A DNA stretch of 24,630 bases from Candidatus Helarchaeota archaeon (GCA_013375405.1 JABXJU010000043.1:1-24630), one strand, 5' to 3'. Counted from the stretch's first letter, positions 7,894 to 15,496 are shown. Numbers and translations: made by a program. The notes: generated by a model not told the origin, from the sequence alone.

Positions 7894-8718
7894 TTAAAAA
7901 AATCTACTAAAAAATCTCGGAGCATGAAAAGATTGCAGCAAGAGTTGGTAGCACCGCCTGATATCCCTCGTGGACGCGCAGGAGTGCTGAGCCAAGTCAT
8001 CTACTTGGAGCGGAATGTTTTGCTCGTGGCAAGCGAGGAGGATCGCCCCCCCGGCCATGCCCTCAATCGAGTGCCCTGCCATTAGGTGTTTCTCAACGGC
8101 TCGACGGTATATGCGAATTGCCCGTTTCTTGCCCCCCTCTGGGACCCCGAGGACGGTACACAGGCCCTTGAGATGGACCATGGCGTATTCGAACAGTTCC
8201 TGCTCCTGCTTCTGTATGCGTCTGTGTGCAACAGCCTCGGATTCGGGAGAAGGGGCCTCCTGTTCTTGCATACGCCTCCGTGTGAAACACCAATCGAACC
8301 GGCGGGCGTATAAATTACGTAAGTTCCGCTGAAGGACAGTGCGCATGGCATTCGGTTCAATCTCTCTCGACAGGATGAAGTGCTTAAAGTTATGGAGGCA
8401 GTGGTCCGTGATTTGGCGCTCGACGGCGGGGGCGAACTGCTCTTCTCGGATAGCGTGGATCTTCGCTAGGATCAGCAGCTGCTGGTAGCTGAGCGAAGCG
8501 TTGGACCACCCTAATCCACGCTGGACGATGCAGAGCCGTTTCACATGATTGCAGGATTCTTCGCAGTAACTGCATTGAGTCGGGCGGTAGAGCACCATGC
8601 CAGTCTTCAAATGGACCTGGAATTCTCCATAGGCATTCGATATGATCGCGTTCCGTCGGTTCACACCGAACTTGACCCCTATAGATGTAAGTAGTTCCTC
8701 AAAGGATTCTTCACCCAC
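7894..8718 (-). CDS. Divergent TFB/TFIIB-like protein with cyclin fold, on GC-rich DNA
   Basis: 274 residues. The C-terminal part (about 175-262) reads as a TFIIB-type cyclin repeat: KRAIRIYRRAVEKHLMAG, then SIEGMAGGAILLACHEQNIPL, then a helix-turn-helix-like VDDLAQHSCASTRDIRRCYQLL. This is the pattern of archaeal TFB core repeats, which bind TBP and BRE DNA. The N-terminal part has no standard zinc ribbon; instead there is C49-x2-C52-x3-C56-x6-C63, a possible metal site. A normal TFB has two full cyclin repeats, and only one is easy to see here. The start is GTG 8718, preceded by GAGGAG 5-10 nt upstream. Base composition and codon choice (many CGC, CTG, GCC) are far more GC-rich than all neighbours, which points to transfer from another genome. 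It could also be a virus- or plasmid-derived regulator. Confidence 0.65.
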   Translation of the reverse strand: MGEESFEELLTSIGVKFGVNRRNAIISNAYGEFQVHLKTGMVLYRPTQCSYCEESCNHVKRLCIVQRGLGWSNASLSYQQLLILAKIHAIREEQFAPAVERQITDHCLHNFKHFILSREIEPNAMRTVLQRNLRNLYARRFDWCFTRRRMQEQEAPSPESEAVAHRRIQKQEQELFEYAMVHLKGLCTVLGVPEGGKKRAIRIYRRAVEKHLMAGHSIEGMAGGAILLACHEQNIPLQVDDLAQHSCASTRDIRRCYQLLLQSFHAPRFFSRFF

Positions 8719-8754
8719 GGTTCTTCTCCTCGTTTACTAGAGATTATGTGTAGA

Positions 8755-8767
8755 TCATATAAAAACC
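8755..8767 (-). promoter_or_regulatory. Promoter (TATA box) of the TFB-like gene
   Basis: On the minus strand the bases read GGTTTTTATATGA, centred about 43 nt before the GTG at 8718. Transcription would begin near 8735, leaving a leader of about 15 nt that still contains the GAGGAG ribosome binding site. Confidence 0.4.
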
Positions 8768-8768
8768 T

Positions 8769-8791
8769 CATGCTTCCAAACAACATGCTTC
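8769..8791. repeat. Pair of 8-bp direct repeats upstream of the TATA box
   Basis: CATGCTTC occurs at 8769-8776 and 8784-8791, 15 bp apart, and a third partial CATGC follows at 8791-8795. The pair lies immediately upstream of the TATA box of the TFB-like gene, where an activator or the protein itself could bind. The repeat is short, so support is modest. Confidence 0.3.
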
Positions 8792-8801
8792 ATGCCCTGT
8801 C

Positions 8802-8873
8802 TTACTGCAGGAAGTGGCGGAGATACGCCCGCTTGGCAGGCTCTGGAGCGGCTTCGTGAGCATTGTATCGCAT
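8802..8873 (-). pseudogene. GC-rich coding remnant (C-terminal piece of an unidentified gene)
   Basis: A short frame from ATG 8873 to TAA 8802 encodes 23 residues, beginning MRYNAHEAAPEPAKRAY and ending LRHFLQ. It has the same GC-rich codon choice as the TFB-like gene, not that of the mannosidase whose stop lies 17 nt further up. RYNA followed by AxPE and an RAY/RHFL helix recalls a C-terminal segment of iron-containing alcohol dehydrogenases, but 23 residues are too few to assign. It most likely marks the right end of the imported block, joined to AT-rich host DNA near 8875-8890. Confidence 0.3.
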
Positions 8874-8889
8874 AGAGTAAAACAACAAT

Positions 8890-11349
8890 TCACTTGATGA
8901 AATCCAAATTTTCGTATTCAAACAGATCTTTCTTTCGGCGTTTCCATTTAATTTTCGTTTTGAAGAAAAGATAAATGAAGTATGGAATAATCCGGAGGGC
9001 ATAATAATTAACCTTTAGAAGACGAACAGCTCGGGAGGATTGCCCAAACATTAAAATATCGTTTGATCTTTTCATGAATTTTGCCATTTTATTTGACTGA
9101 ATAGTATCATAATACCGTAGATTATAGAAATTTTTAGAGAGAATTTGTTTATCGCTGGAAAGTTTGATTCTGACTTTTGGAGGATACTCTAAATTTTCAG
9201 GGAATTCATATGAAAGAGACTCAAGTGGAACACAAGTATTCGCTGGAACCTCAATTGTTCGCTCAATTTTTTTAAGGACTTCATTGTTTTGGTTCAGAAA
9301 AATGAATTCTAGCTTGCAATTTGAGAATTTATTCGTTAAATCATTAATAAGGAATACTTCTGCCTCAAATTTCTGATGAATAAACTTTTCTACTTTGTCT
9401 TTTTTATTGAAATCCAATTTTAAATCATAATTTAAACTTAATAAGATGGGTTGAAACGCGGTTCGGACGTATTCAAAGGAGATTTTTTTTTCATAGTCGT
9501 ACTCGAATATACACCAGGACATACAAGGCCATGGCGAGTTAATTTGCCAAAATGCGCAACCAGCGTTCTGCCAATTCAATTTCCGCCTTCTATAATGCTC
9601 AATTGCCGTCTTTAGACCCAGACCTTGGGCTTGCTGAGTCGCTAACACAATACTTTGGAGATCATCGGAAGGATTAAATGGAAGCGCATAGCGTTGATTC
9701 CGTGTTTTATGACCTTGAAAGAATACCATTTGGGGAGCTCGATATTTAATTGTCGAACTCCAGAAATATAATTCATCTTGGGGGACATATTTCTCAAGTG
9801 TCGTATAATTGGGGAAGGAAGATAGCCCGAATTCACTTGCGATTGGAAACTCGTCCTTCAAATAAAAGTTATAGGGACCCATTCCATGAAAAACCCCATA
9901 ATTATGACTATCGCCGCCTTCGGGTGAGGCAGGTATAAATATCCGCTCATCTAATGTATCAACAGCTGTTTTTAAGATTTCCACTAAATGTGCATTCGTT
10001 ACTGAATGGAATTCATTGCCGCCACACCATAATATTAGGGAAGGATGGTTACGAAGGGATTTCACAATAGATTCGGCTTCATTTTTCCAAATTTGTAAAA
10101 AATGGTCATCTTTAGGAAGTGAAGATATAAATACACAGGCGATAGGAAATTCTTGCCAGACTAACATTCCCTCTTCATCACAAATTTTATAAAAATCATC
10201 TTTCTCCTTTAAACCTCCACCCCAGACACGCAGTAAGTTAAGATTTGCCTCCTTGGCTAGTTTAATATTCCGTTCATAGCGTGTATGGTCCAAACGCCCA
10301 AAAAGCATCTCGGACGGGACCCAATTGCCCCCTCTAATATATTCATTTTCACCGTTTATCTCGAAAATCCACGGATAATAATCGGGATCAATATTTTGTG
10401 AGAGTAATTGGAATTTACGAATACCAAAGGTATCTTGATATTGATCGAGTAATTCATCATTCTTGGTTATTTCAATGTCGCATTTGTATAGATTTGGTTT
10501 GCCCCTATCCCAGGGAAACCAAAGAGCTGGATTTTCAATCGGAATTTCCCAAGTGATGTTATTTGTACCAGGAGAGATAGTTTGCTTAAACTCTTGGACT
10601 ATAGGAATAGATTCAAAATTCTTTCCTTGAACTTTAGTAGTGATCAAAATGGAATCTATTTCAGAATGATTAATTACATCGAGTGTAATCCTTACAGTCG
10701 CCTGATCCCTATTTTCTAAAGTAGTTCTGATAAAACAAGAATCGATGAAAATTTTTTCTTTAATTTCAATAAAAATATCATCCCAGATTCCTGAAGTAAT
10801 CATTTTGGGTGCCCAATCCCACCCATACGACATTTGACATTTTATGACTTTAAACCGCTTAGGATACTTTTTCAATGCCGCTAATCTGATGAGAAGACGA
10901 TTATTAGTTTGAATTAATTTGGTAATATCAAAGGAAATTTTCCCGAACATGCCTTCATGTTCCCCAATTTTAGTGTCGTTCAGCCAAAATTCAGCAAAAT
11001 AGTCTACAGCGTTACATACTAAATGAATAATTTTATTCTTCACTTCTTGGGCAGATAAGTCGAACTCTTTTTTATACCACCATTCAAATTTGTTGACCCA
11101 TTGTGATTTCTTATTATTTTTGCCATAGAGGGGATCTGGAATTTTGTCATTTCGTAGCAAATCCAAACGAACATTTCCAGGAACGGTAGCATCCATCCAA
11201 TCTGAATATACGTAATTTGGATCTTTGAATATTTTCTTAACTCCAGCTCCATCGTCAAACGAGTGAAATTTCCAATCAGAGCTATTGAGATTTTTCACTA
11301 TACGCGCCATAGGACAACCCGATAAACTCATTAATAATATATCATTCAT
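8890..11349 (-). CDS. Beta-mannosidase-type glycoside hydrolase family 2
   Basis: Releases terminal beta-D-mannose from manno-oligosaccharides or N-glycan-like structures. 819 residues in the order expected for GH2 beta-mannosidases: sugar-binding jelly roll (SDWKF at about 24; ATVPGNVRLDLL 54-65; WWYKKEFDLS 90-99), immunoglobulin-like domain, and TIM barrel from about 320. Key segments are RGGNWVPSE (339-347), NLLRVWGGG (371-379), LWCGGNE with acid/base E446, and ASEFGLSSFP with nucleophile E506. No signal peptide is visible. ATG 11349 lacks a ribosome binding site, and in-frame ATGs at 11331 and 11310 are alternatives. ATG 11310 gives MARIVKNLNSSDWKF and sits about 27 nt after a TATATTATTAA element, fitting a leaderless transcript. 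The 5' end is divergent from the GTPase gene, only 39 nt away. Confidence 0.9.
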   Translation of the reverse strand: MNDILLMSLSGCPMARIVKNLNSSDWKFHSFDDGAGVKKIFKDPNYVYSDWMDATVPGNVRLDLLRNDKIPDPLYGKNNKKSQWVNKFEWWYKKEFDLSAQEVKNKIIHLVCNAVDYFAEFWLNDTKIGEHEGMFGKISFDITKLIQTNNRLLIRLAALKKYPKRFKVIKCQMSYGWDWAPKMITSGIWDDIFIEIKEKIFIDSCFIRTTLENRDQATVRITLDVINHSEIDSILITTKVQGKNFESIPIVQEFKQTISPGTNNITWEIPIENPALWFPWDRGKPNLYKCDIEITKNDELLDQYQDTFGIRKFQLLSQNIDPDYYPWIFEINGENEYIRGGNWVPSEMLFGRLDHTRYERNIKLAKEANLNLLRVWGGGLKEKDDFYKICDEEGMLVWQEFPIACVFISSLPKDDHFLQIWKNEAESIVKSLRNHPSLILWCGGNEFHSVTNAHLVEILKTAVDTLDERIFIPASPEGGDSHNYGVFHGMGPYNFYLKDEFPIASEFGLSSFPNYTTLEKYVPQDELYFWSSTIKYRAPQMVFFQGHKTRNQRYALPFNPSDDLQSIVLATQQAQGLGLKTAIEHYRRRKLNWQNAGCAFWQINSPWPCMSWCIFEYDYEKKISFEYVRTAFQPILLSLNYDLKLDFNKKDKVEKFIHQKFEAEVFLINDLTNKFSNCKLEFIFLNQNNEVLKKIERTIEVPANTCVPLESLSYEFPENLEYPPKVRIKLSSDKQILSKNFYNLRYYDTIQSNKMAKFMKRSNDILMFGQSSRAVRLLKVNYYALRIIPYFIYLFFKTKIKWKRRKKDLFEYENLDFIK

Positions 11350-11388
11350 AATTAGTCGTAAATTTTTAAGTTATTAGGAGAGAAGTAC

Positions 11389-12291
11389 ATGGCACAATTC
11401 AAAATCGTTTTTACGGGTCTTAGTAACGCGGGTAAAACATCGATTTTATACGTTCTAGATAAACAATTTCATAAATTAGCGAAACTTGCACCGACTAAAG
11501 GAGTAGAACGATCCCTTTCCACAATCATTGGATTCCCAGTAATTAAATGGGATCTCGGTGGCCAAGAAAAATATAGAAATGAATATTTAGGTGCAAGACA
11601 AGAATCGCTATTGCAAGCAGATGTTCTAATATTTGTTGTTGATATTCAAGATGGGGAGCTTTATGAGAATGCGTTAAAGTATTATAAAAAAGTTCTAGAA
11701 TTACTTAAAAAGCATGAAGAGAATCCACCGATTTTAATTTGTTTCCATAAAGCCGATCCAGAAGCATATGACAGGTTCAAGGCGAACATTTCGGATTTAA
11801 TGAAACACTTTGAAGATGCTTCAAAATTTAATCCCCATAAATTTTTTGTTACCTCGATTTATAACCGGAAATCAATTATTGAGGCTTTTTCGTATGGGAT
11901 TTCTCAATTTTTACCAAAGAAAAAATCAATTGACATGTTACTAAAGAATTTCATAGCAGATGCGAAGGATTCCGATGAGACGGTAGCTGGTATCATGTTA
12001 TGGGACCAAAATTCAGTATTTTTAAGCATGATTTTCGATGATAAAAAAACAGAATCCTGTAGCTTAACTGCATCTATGGGAATTTTATCAACAATTGAAT
12101 CCTTTGAAGAAGTGGGATCCTTTGATTCCCTAACACTCGAGATAAATAAAGAATTTCAATTCCTTGTAAGAAAAGTAGGTAAATTATATACTACGATTGT
12201 TGGGAAAAATCTCGATTTTGATAAAGTATGGAGCATCTATGATAAAAATTATCTTACAAATTTGGAGGAGATTATTGAAAAAGAAGAATAA
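11389..12291 (+). CDS. RagA/Gtr1-like small GTPase with C-terminal roadblock-like domain
   Basis: 300 residues. The G domain (1-180) has P-loop G10-LSNA-GKTS, a switch I threonine in LAPTKG (T36), the Arf/Rag-type switch II WDLGGQE (54-60), HKAD (120-123) in place of Ras NKxD, and TSIYN (155-159) as G5. HKxD and TSI(W/Y) are hallmarks of Rag/Gtr GTPases, which in eukaryotes place TORC1 on lysosomes as heterodimers. The remaining 115 residues (about 183-290) have strand-helix alternation (VAGIMLWDQNSVFLSMIFD, FLVRKVGKLYTTIVG), matching the Rag C-terminal roadblock/dimerisation domain. There is no lipidation cysteine at the C-terminus. ATG 11389 has AGGAG about 10 nt upstream. It converges, with a 13-nt gap, on a longin-like protein gene that could encode a partner or regulator. 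Confidence 0.88.
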   Translation: MAQFKIVFTGLSNAGKTSILYVLDKQFHKLAKLAPTKGVERSLSTIIGFPVIKWDLGGQEKYRNEYLGARQESLLQADVLIFVVDIQDGELYENALKYYKKVLELLKKHEENPPILICFHKADPEAYDRFKANISDLMKHFEDASKFNPHKFFVTSIYNRKSIIEAFSYGISQFLPKKKSIDMLLKNFIADAKDSDETVAGIMLWDQNSVFLSMIFDDKKTESCSLTASMGILSTIESFEEVGSFDSLTLEINKEFQFLVRKVGKLYTTIVGKNLDFDKVWSIYDKNYLTNLEEIIEKEE

Positions 12292-12304
12292 GCACGAGGG
12301 ATAT

Positions 12305-13234
12305 TTAATCCATTTCAGGAGTCCATTCAATATGCTTTAAATAATCCTGGATGCGATCAATGAGCTCCAGATGGAATTCATCTTGGTAAGGGGTGAGAAC
12401 CGCCAATAAACTTTTTAAAAATTCATTAATTTCGATATCACGTTGCTGCATCACGAGTTTATGGTCGAGTAATAAAGTAATTGTCTCCTGATGTAATTCA
12501 TTCATCTCTTGTTCCTTTTTGAAAGCAGTTTCTTTTTCCATAAGCTTTTTTTGGAACGAGAGGATTGCCGATTTCAACTCCTCAATTTTCATTTTTGATT
12601 CTAAGGTTGCTTTGAATTTAGCCATCGTTTCTTCACTCTTAATTTTTTCAGTGTATTCCTTAATCATAGAGTTGAGAGTTTGAATCATACTCTCTTTATT
12701 TTGTAAATCGTCTTTTAACTGTTCATATTCGCGTTCAATAGCTGATGCTTTCCGTTCAGCGGCAAGAATAATTGCTAATTCATCCTCATTAATCTCGATC
12801 TGATGATTAATTAGAGCATCATACAACGCTGGTAATGTCTGAGTATATGTTTGTCCGATGTTAGAGAGTACATCTCTAAAAGTAGTTGTCCGAGCATCGA
12901 ACCGTTTCACAGGGAATTCCGATAATACTATTTTAGAGCCTAAAGGTAGCGTTTTTACATAATCCATTGAGTTTTCATGTTTCTCTAATAACAAAGAAAG
13001 TACAAAGTTTGGTGCAATATGGTATTGAGCAGTAATTAATCCAGAAAAAAAGCTAACCACATTTAAATCTTTTAATTTAAGAGTGATGACGTTTGCATCC
13101 AATCGTCTCATGCGGTGTAGACTGCCAATTCGCATGATTTCTTCTTTGGTTAATTCGAAATCTTCGGGATATTTACTGATGAGAAAGAACCCTTCCTTAT
13201 TGGTCCACCCTATCAGACAAAGTCCTCTTGGCAT
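12305..13234 (-). CDS. Longin-like domain plus coiled-coil protein
   Basis: 309 residues in three parts. Residues 1-115 are globular: RGLCLIGWTNKEGFFLISKYPED, ANVITLKL, then FVLSLLLEKHENSMDYVKTL. This strand-turn-strand then helix pattern resembles longin domains, including those in NPRL/FLCN-type proteins that act on Rag GTPases. Residues 145-265 are a charged coiled coil (EREYEQLKDDLQNKESMIQTL onward). The end (270-309) is a short helical region. A longin fold is inferred from pattern, not from a conserved motif. It sits next to a Rag-like GTPase and has a strong palindrome 18 nt ahead of its ATG, centred about 30 nt upstream. A role as GTPase regulator or scaffold is plausible but unproven. 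Confidence 0.55.
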   Translation of the reverse strand: MPRGLCLIGWTNKEGFFLISKYPEDFELTKEEIMRIGSLHRMRRLDANVITLKLKDLNVVSFFSGLITAQYHIAPNFVLSLLLEKHENSMDYVKTLPLGSKIVLSEFPVKRFDARTTTFRDVLSNIGQTYTQTLPALYDALINHQIEINEDELAIILAAERKASAIEREYEQLKDDLQNKESMIQTLNSMIKEYTEKIKSEETMAKFKATLESKMKIEELKSAILSFQKKLMEKETAFKKEQEMNELHQETITLLLDHKLVMQQRDIEINEFLKSLLAVLTPYQDEFHLELIDRIQDYLKHIEWTPEMD

Positions 13235-13251
13235 AGGATCGATTATCTCTC

Positions 13252-13277
13252 CTACACTATTAATATTAATTGTGTAG
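13252..13277. promoter_or_regulatory. 26-bp near-perfect palindrome upstream of the longin/coiled-coil gene
   Basis: The left arm is CTACACTATTAAT and the right arm is ATTAATTGTGTAG, abutting with no spacer; 12 of 13 base pairs match. The centre lies 30 nt before the ATG at 13234 and contains a TATA-like TTAATATTAA. It can therefore be a promoter core covered by a dimeric repressor site. The mixed-base outer arms (CTACAC/GTGTAG) make chance less likely than for a purely AT palindrome. Confidence 0.5.
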
Positions 13278-13334
13278 CGATATGGAGAAAAAACTAGTTG
13301 GAAAGTTCGAATGGAAATACTTTAGGGGGCAGTC

Positions 13335-13466
13335 TTATGTGTAGATTACTTCAAATTCACGATCAACATGACCGATTGTGCCACATTTTGGGCAATAGTA
13401 CATATTGATCGAACCTCTGTTTTCTTGGTCCCATTTATGCCCACATGATTTGCAAATAATTTCCAT
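13335..13466 (-). CDS. 43-residue zinc-ribbon protein
   Basis: Runs from ATG 13466 to TAA 13335-13337. It carries CKSCG (C5, C8) and CPKCG (C25, C28), separated by 16 residues, with W12 and aromatic Y23/Y24: a complete treble-clef or rubredoxin-like zinc ribbon with almost nothing else. AGGTG lies 8 nt before the ATG. Tiny zinc ribbons of this kind are common in archaea and may bind nucleic acids or proteins. It lies between the longin/coiled-coil gene and endonuclease IV, on the same strand as both. The intact cysteine spacing is strong evidence that it is real despite its size. Confidence 0.75.
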   Translation of the reverse strand: MEIICKSCGHKWDQENRGSINMYYCPKCGTIGHVDREFEVIYT

Positions 13467-13613
13467 CTGTGACACCTTTATACTCAGGATCGGGGATTTG
13501 AAATCTTATCCATGATATAGAGTCGTTGGTGACTTATAAGATCGCGTAATTTACGAATATAAAACAAGAAATTCAGAGAGAAATGGGTGGATTTCAATCA
13601 AAAAGAGAAGGGA

Positions 13614-14462
13614 CTATATTTCTATTAAAGAACGAAGGACTTTAAGATTATCTTTATCTTCAGCATAGTCTTTACCTTTTGGGGTTTCTAGCACGCCTGG
13701 ATGATCCTTAAAGCGCTTATCATTCAAGAAATTCTTGAATCCCTCAGTTCCAATTACTCCATTTCCAATATGTTCATGCCGATCCACCCGAGATCCACAA
13801 TCACTCTTTGAATCATTTAAGTGGAAGACTAATAACGAATCCAAACCAACAATGCTATCAAAAGAGGAAATGACCGCCTCATACCCTTTTTCAGTACGAA
13901 AATCGTAACCAGCTGTGAAGGCATGACATGTATCAAAGCATGTTCCGGTTCGGTCCGGATAGTCTATCAATTTCAAAAGAGTGGCTAAATGTTCAAATTT
14001 ATAACCCAAATTCGTCCCTTGTCCAGCGGTAGTTTCTAGAAGAACTTTGACCTTATAACCTTCTGTTTCAGAAAATAATTTTCGAAGGGTTTCAGCGATT
14101 TTGTAGAGACCTTTTTCTTCTCCAGCACCTAAATGAGATCCAGGATGAAGAACTGTAAAAGGGAGTTGTAGTTGTTCCGCGCGATCCAATTCCATCTTCA
14201 TTCCATCAAATGATTTCTGAAATTTTTCAGAGTCAGTAGTACACAGATTAATCAAATAGGTATTATGGGTAAATATTGGAGAAATACTTGTTTCTTTACA
14301 TTTAGTGAGGAAAAGCGCTATATTTTCCTCTGTTAATGGCTTTGCATTCCATGAGCGATTACTTTTCGTGAAAATTTGGATGGTTTCGCAAGCTAATTCC
14401 TCACCATGCTCGATCGCTTTATGAAGGCCACCGGTAATAAACATATGTGCTCCTATTTTCAT
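13614..14462 (-). CDS. nfo: Endonuclease IV (AP endonuclease, deoxyribonuclease IV)
   Basis: Cuts DNA 5' to abasic sites in base excision repair using three zinc ions. The 282-residue length matches the family (E. coli Nfo has 285). All nine expected metal ligands are present: H66 (THN), H106 (LHPGSH), E143 (LLETT), D177 and H180 (CFDTCH), H214 (FHLND), D227 and H229 (VDRHEH) and E259 (LETPKG). The start ATG 14462 gives the standard MKIGAHMFITGG. It is flanked by the zinc ribbon and the second longin-like gene; no functional link with either is evident. Confidence 0.96.
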   Translation of the reverse strand: MKIGAHMFITGGLHKAIEHGEELACETIQIFTKSNRSWNAKPLTEENIALFLTKCKETSISPIFTHNTYLINLCTTDSEKFQKSFDGMKMELDRAEQLQLPFTVLHPGSHLGAGEEKGLYKIAETLRKLFSETEGYKVKVLLETTAGQGTNLGYKFEHLATLLKLIDYPDRTGTCFDTCHAFTAGYDFRTEKGYEAVISSFDSIVGLDSLLVFHLNDSKSDCGSRVDRHEHIGNGVIGTEGFKNFLNDKRFKDHPGVLETPKGKDYAEDKDNLKVLRSLIEI

Positions 14463-14544
14463 TTTTTCACCAAAATAATTCTGTGAAAATAATTTATCTT
14501 TACAATAGAATTAAAAATTCATTAAATCCGATTTTTCGATTCAA

Positions 14545-15417
14545 TTAGGAAATGAGTAATTTCAAAACCAAATCTTCTAGCTTCAATTCGCGAATTAATC
14601 CTTTATTTTTATAAATTATAGGAGAACATTTTTTTAGAAGGAGATTTACCGGTTTTTCACCCACTTGTTCTTTTGCAAGATCAATGATAGTCCAAAATAT
14701 GTTTTCTAATGCGGAGGAAAGAGTGTCTATATCCATTTTTTCGGGATCTAAATCCCCATAGTTAATCATGCCCCGTGTAGAAATTTCGATCTTAGCGAGC
14801 TCCTCATTACCTTTTGTGATTCGCTTTATAATGTCTTGGATTGGATCAATGATCTCATCAACTTTAATTAACCGTCCAAAAACATCGATGTAAGAAGTAA
14901 CCGTTGTGTTAATTAAATCCTCATAAATTTTTAAAAGATGTTCTTTATTACTCATCTCAGTGATTAATTCAATTTCCCATTTCGTAGTGAGTTTATCAAT
15001 ATTTTTTTCTAGCCGGTTAGAAAAAAAGTCAATCTCGCCTCTCTTCCAATTCTTAAAAAAGAATTTCCAGATATCATCTTCTAAAAGATCTATAAAAAAG
15101 TCCTTGAGGTCATGTAGATACTTATTATAGAGATTAACATGGTAGCGTTTATCTCCCGCGATTACGAAGATAAGGCCAAAGGGTACTGAAAGATAAACAA
15201 ATCGAATTTCCCCCATATCCATTGATTCAATTCCTTTCTCTATACCGACCTCACTTTTAGCAAATGACATCATTGCACTTAAAAAGCCTGAAAATAAATG
15301 CTCATCAATTTCGATTCCAAAATTTTTATGATAGACTGATTGCCCTGAAGTGCGGAGAATCCAAAATCCCCTTATTATGATATTCCGATAGTTTTCGTCT
15401 CCAATATCATCCGTCAT
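14545..15417 (-). CDS. Longin/roadblock-like protein with helical C-terminus
   Basis: 290 residues. The N-terminal ~130 residues read as a longin- or roadblock-like sensor: RGFWILRTSGQSVYHKNFG (16-34), then a helix FSGFLSAMMSFAKSEVG, then strands IRFVYLSVPFGLIFVIAGDKRYH and a final long helix from LYNKYLHDLKDFFIDLL. WILRTSGQSVYHK resembles the first hairpin of longin-like proteins that are numerous in Asgard archaea. The rest is helical (residues 150-290), without recognised motifs. Such domains bind small GTPases in eukaryotes, and a Rag-like GTPase is encoded 3 kb away. ATG 15417 has no obvious ribosome binding site. The bases just upstream are a decayed copy of this gene's own 5' end. Confidence 0.6.
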   Translation of the reverse strand: MTDDIGDENYRNIIIRGFWILRTSGQSVYHKNFGIEIDEHLFSGFLSAMMSFAKSEVGIEKGIESMDMGEIRFVYLSVPFGLIFVIAGDKRYHVNLYNKYLHDLKDFFIDLLEDDIWKFFFKNWKRGEIDFFSNRLEKNIDKLTTKWEIELITEMSNKEHLLKIYEDLINTTVTSYIDVFGRLIKVDEIIDPIQDIIKRITKGNEELAKIEISTRGMINYGDLDPEKMDIDTLSSALENIFWTIIDLAKEQVGEKPVNLLLKKCSPIIYKNKGLIRELKLEDLVLKLLIS

Positions 15418-15496
15418 TGATAATCGCTTTCTATTTCAAAATTTCTATGATAAAAGGATTGCCCTGAAGTGTGGAGAATCCAAAATCTCGCGTCAT
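15418..15496 (-). pseudogene. Decayed tandem duplicate of the 5' end of the adjoining longin-like gene
   Basis: Bases 15437-15487 match 15318-15368 inside the gene at 46 of 51 positions, and the similarity continues through 15418-15436 (14 of 19). Both copies begin ATGACG (15496 and 15417). The relic lacks 40 nt after ATGACG, which breaks the frame. Read in the matching frame it still encodes FWILHTSGQSFYHRNFEI, close to FWILRTSGQSVYHKNFGI of the gene, with no stop codon. This is a 119-bp tandem duplication now reduced to 79 bp. From its ATG the relic instead reads a 21-codon out-of-frame mini-ORF ending at 15431, which could act as a short upstream ORF. Confidence 0.8.

Noticed and set aside
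8015..8575. Several overlapping ORFs on both strands inside the TFB-like gene
   Set aside because: GC-rich DNA has few stop codons, so long shadow frames are expected. They are arginine/proline-rich with no domain, and the TFB-like frame has a promoter, a ribosome binding site and a recognisable fold.
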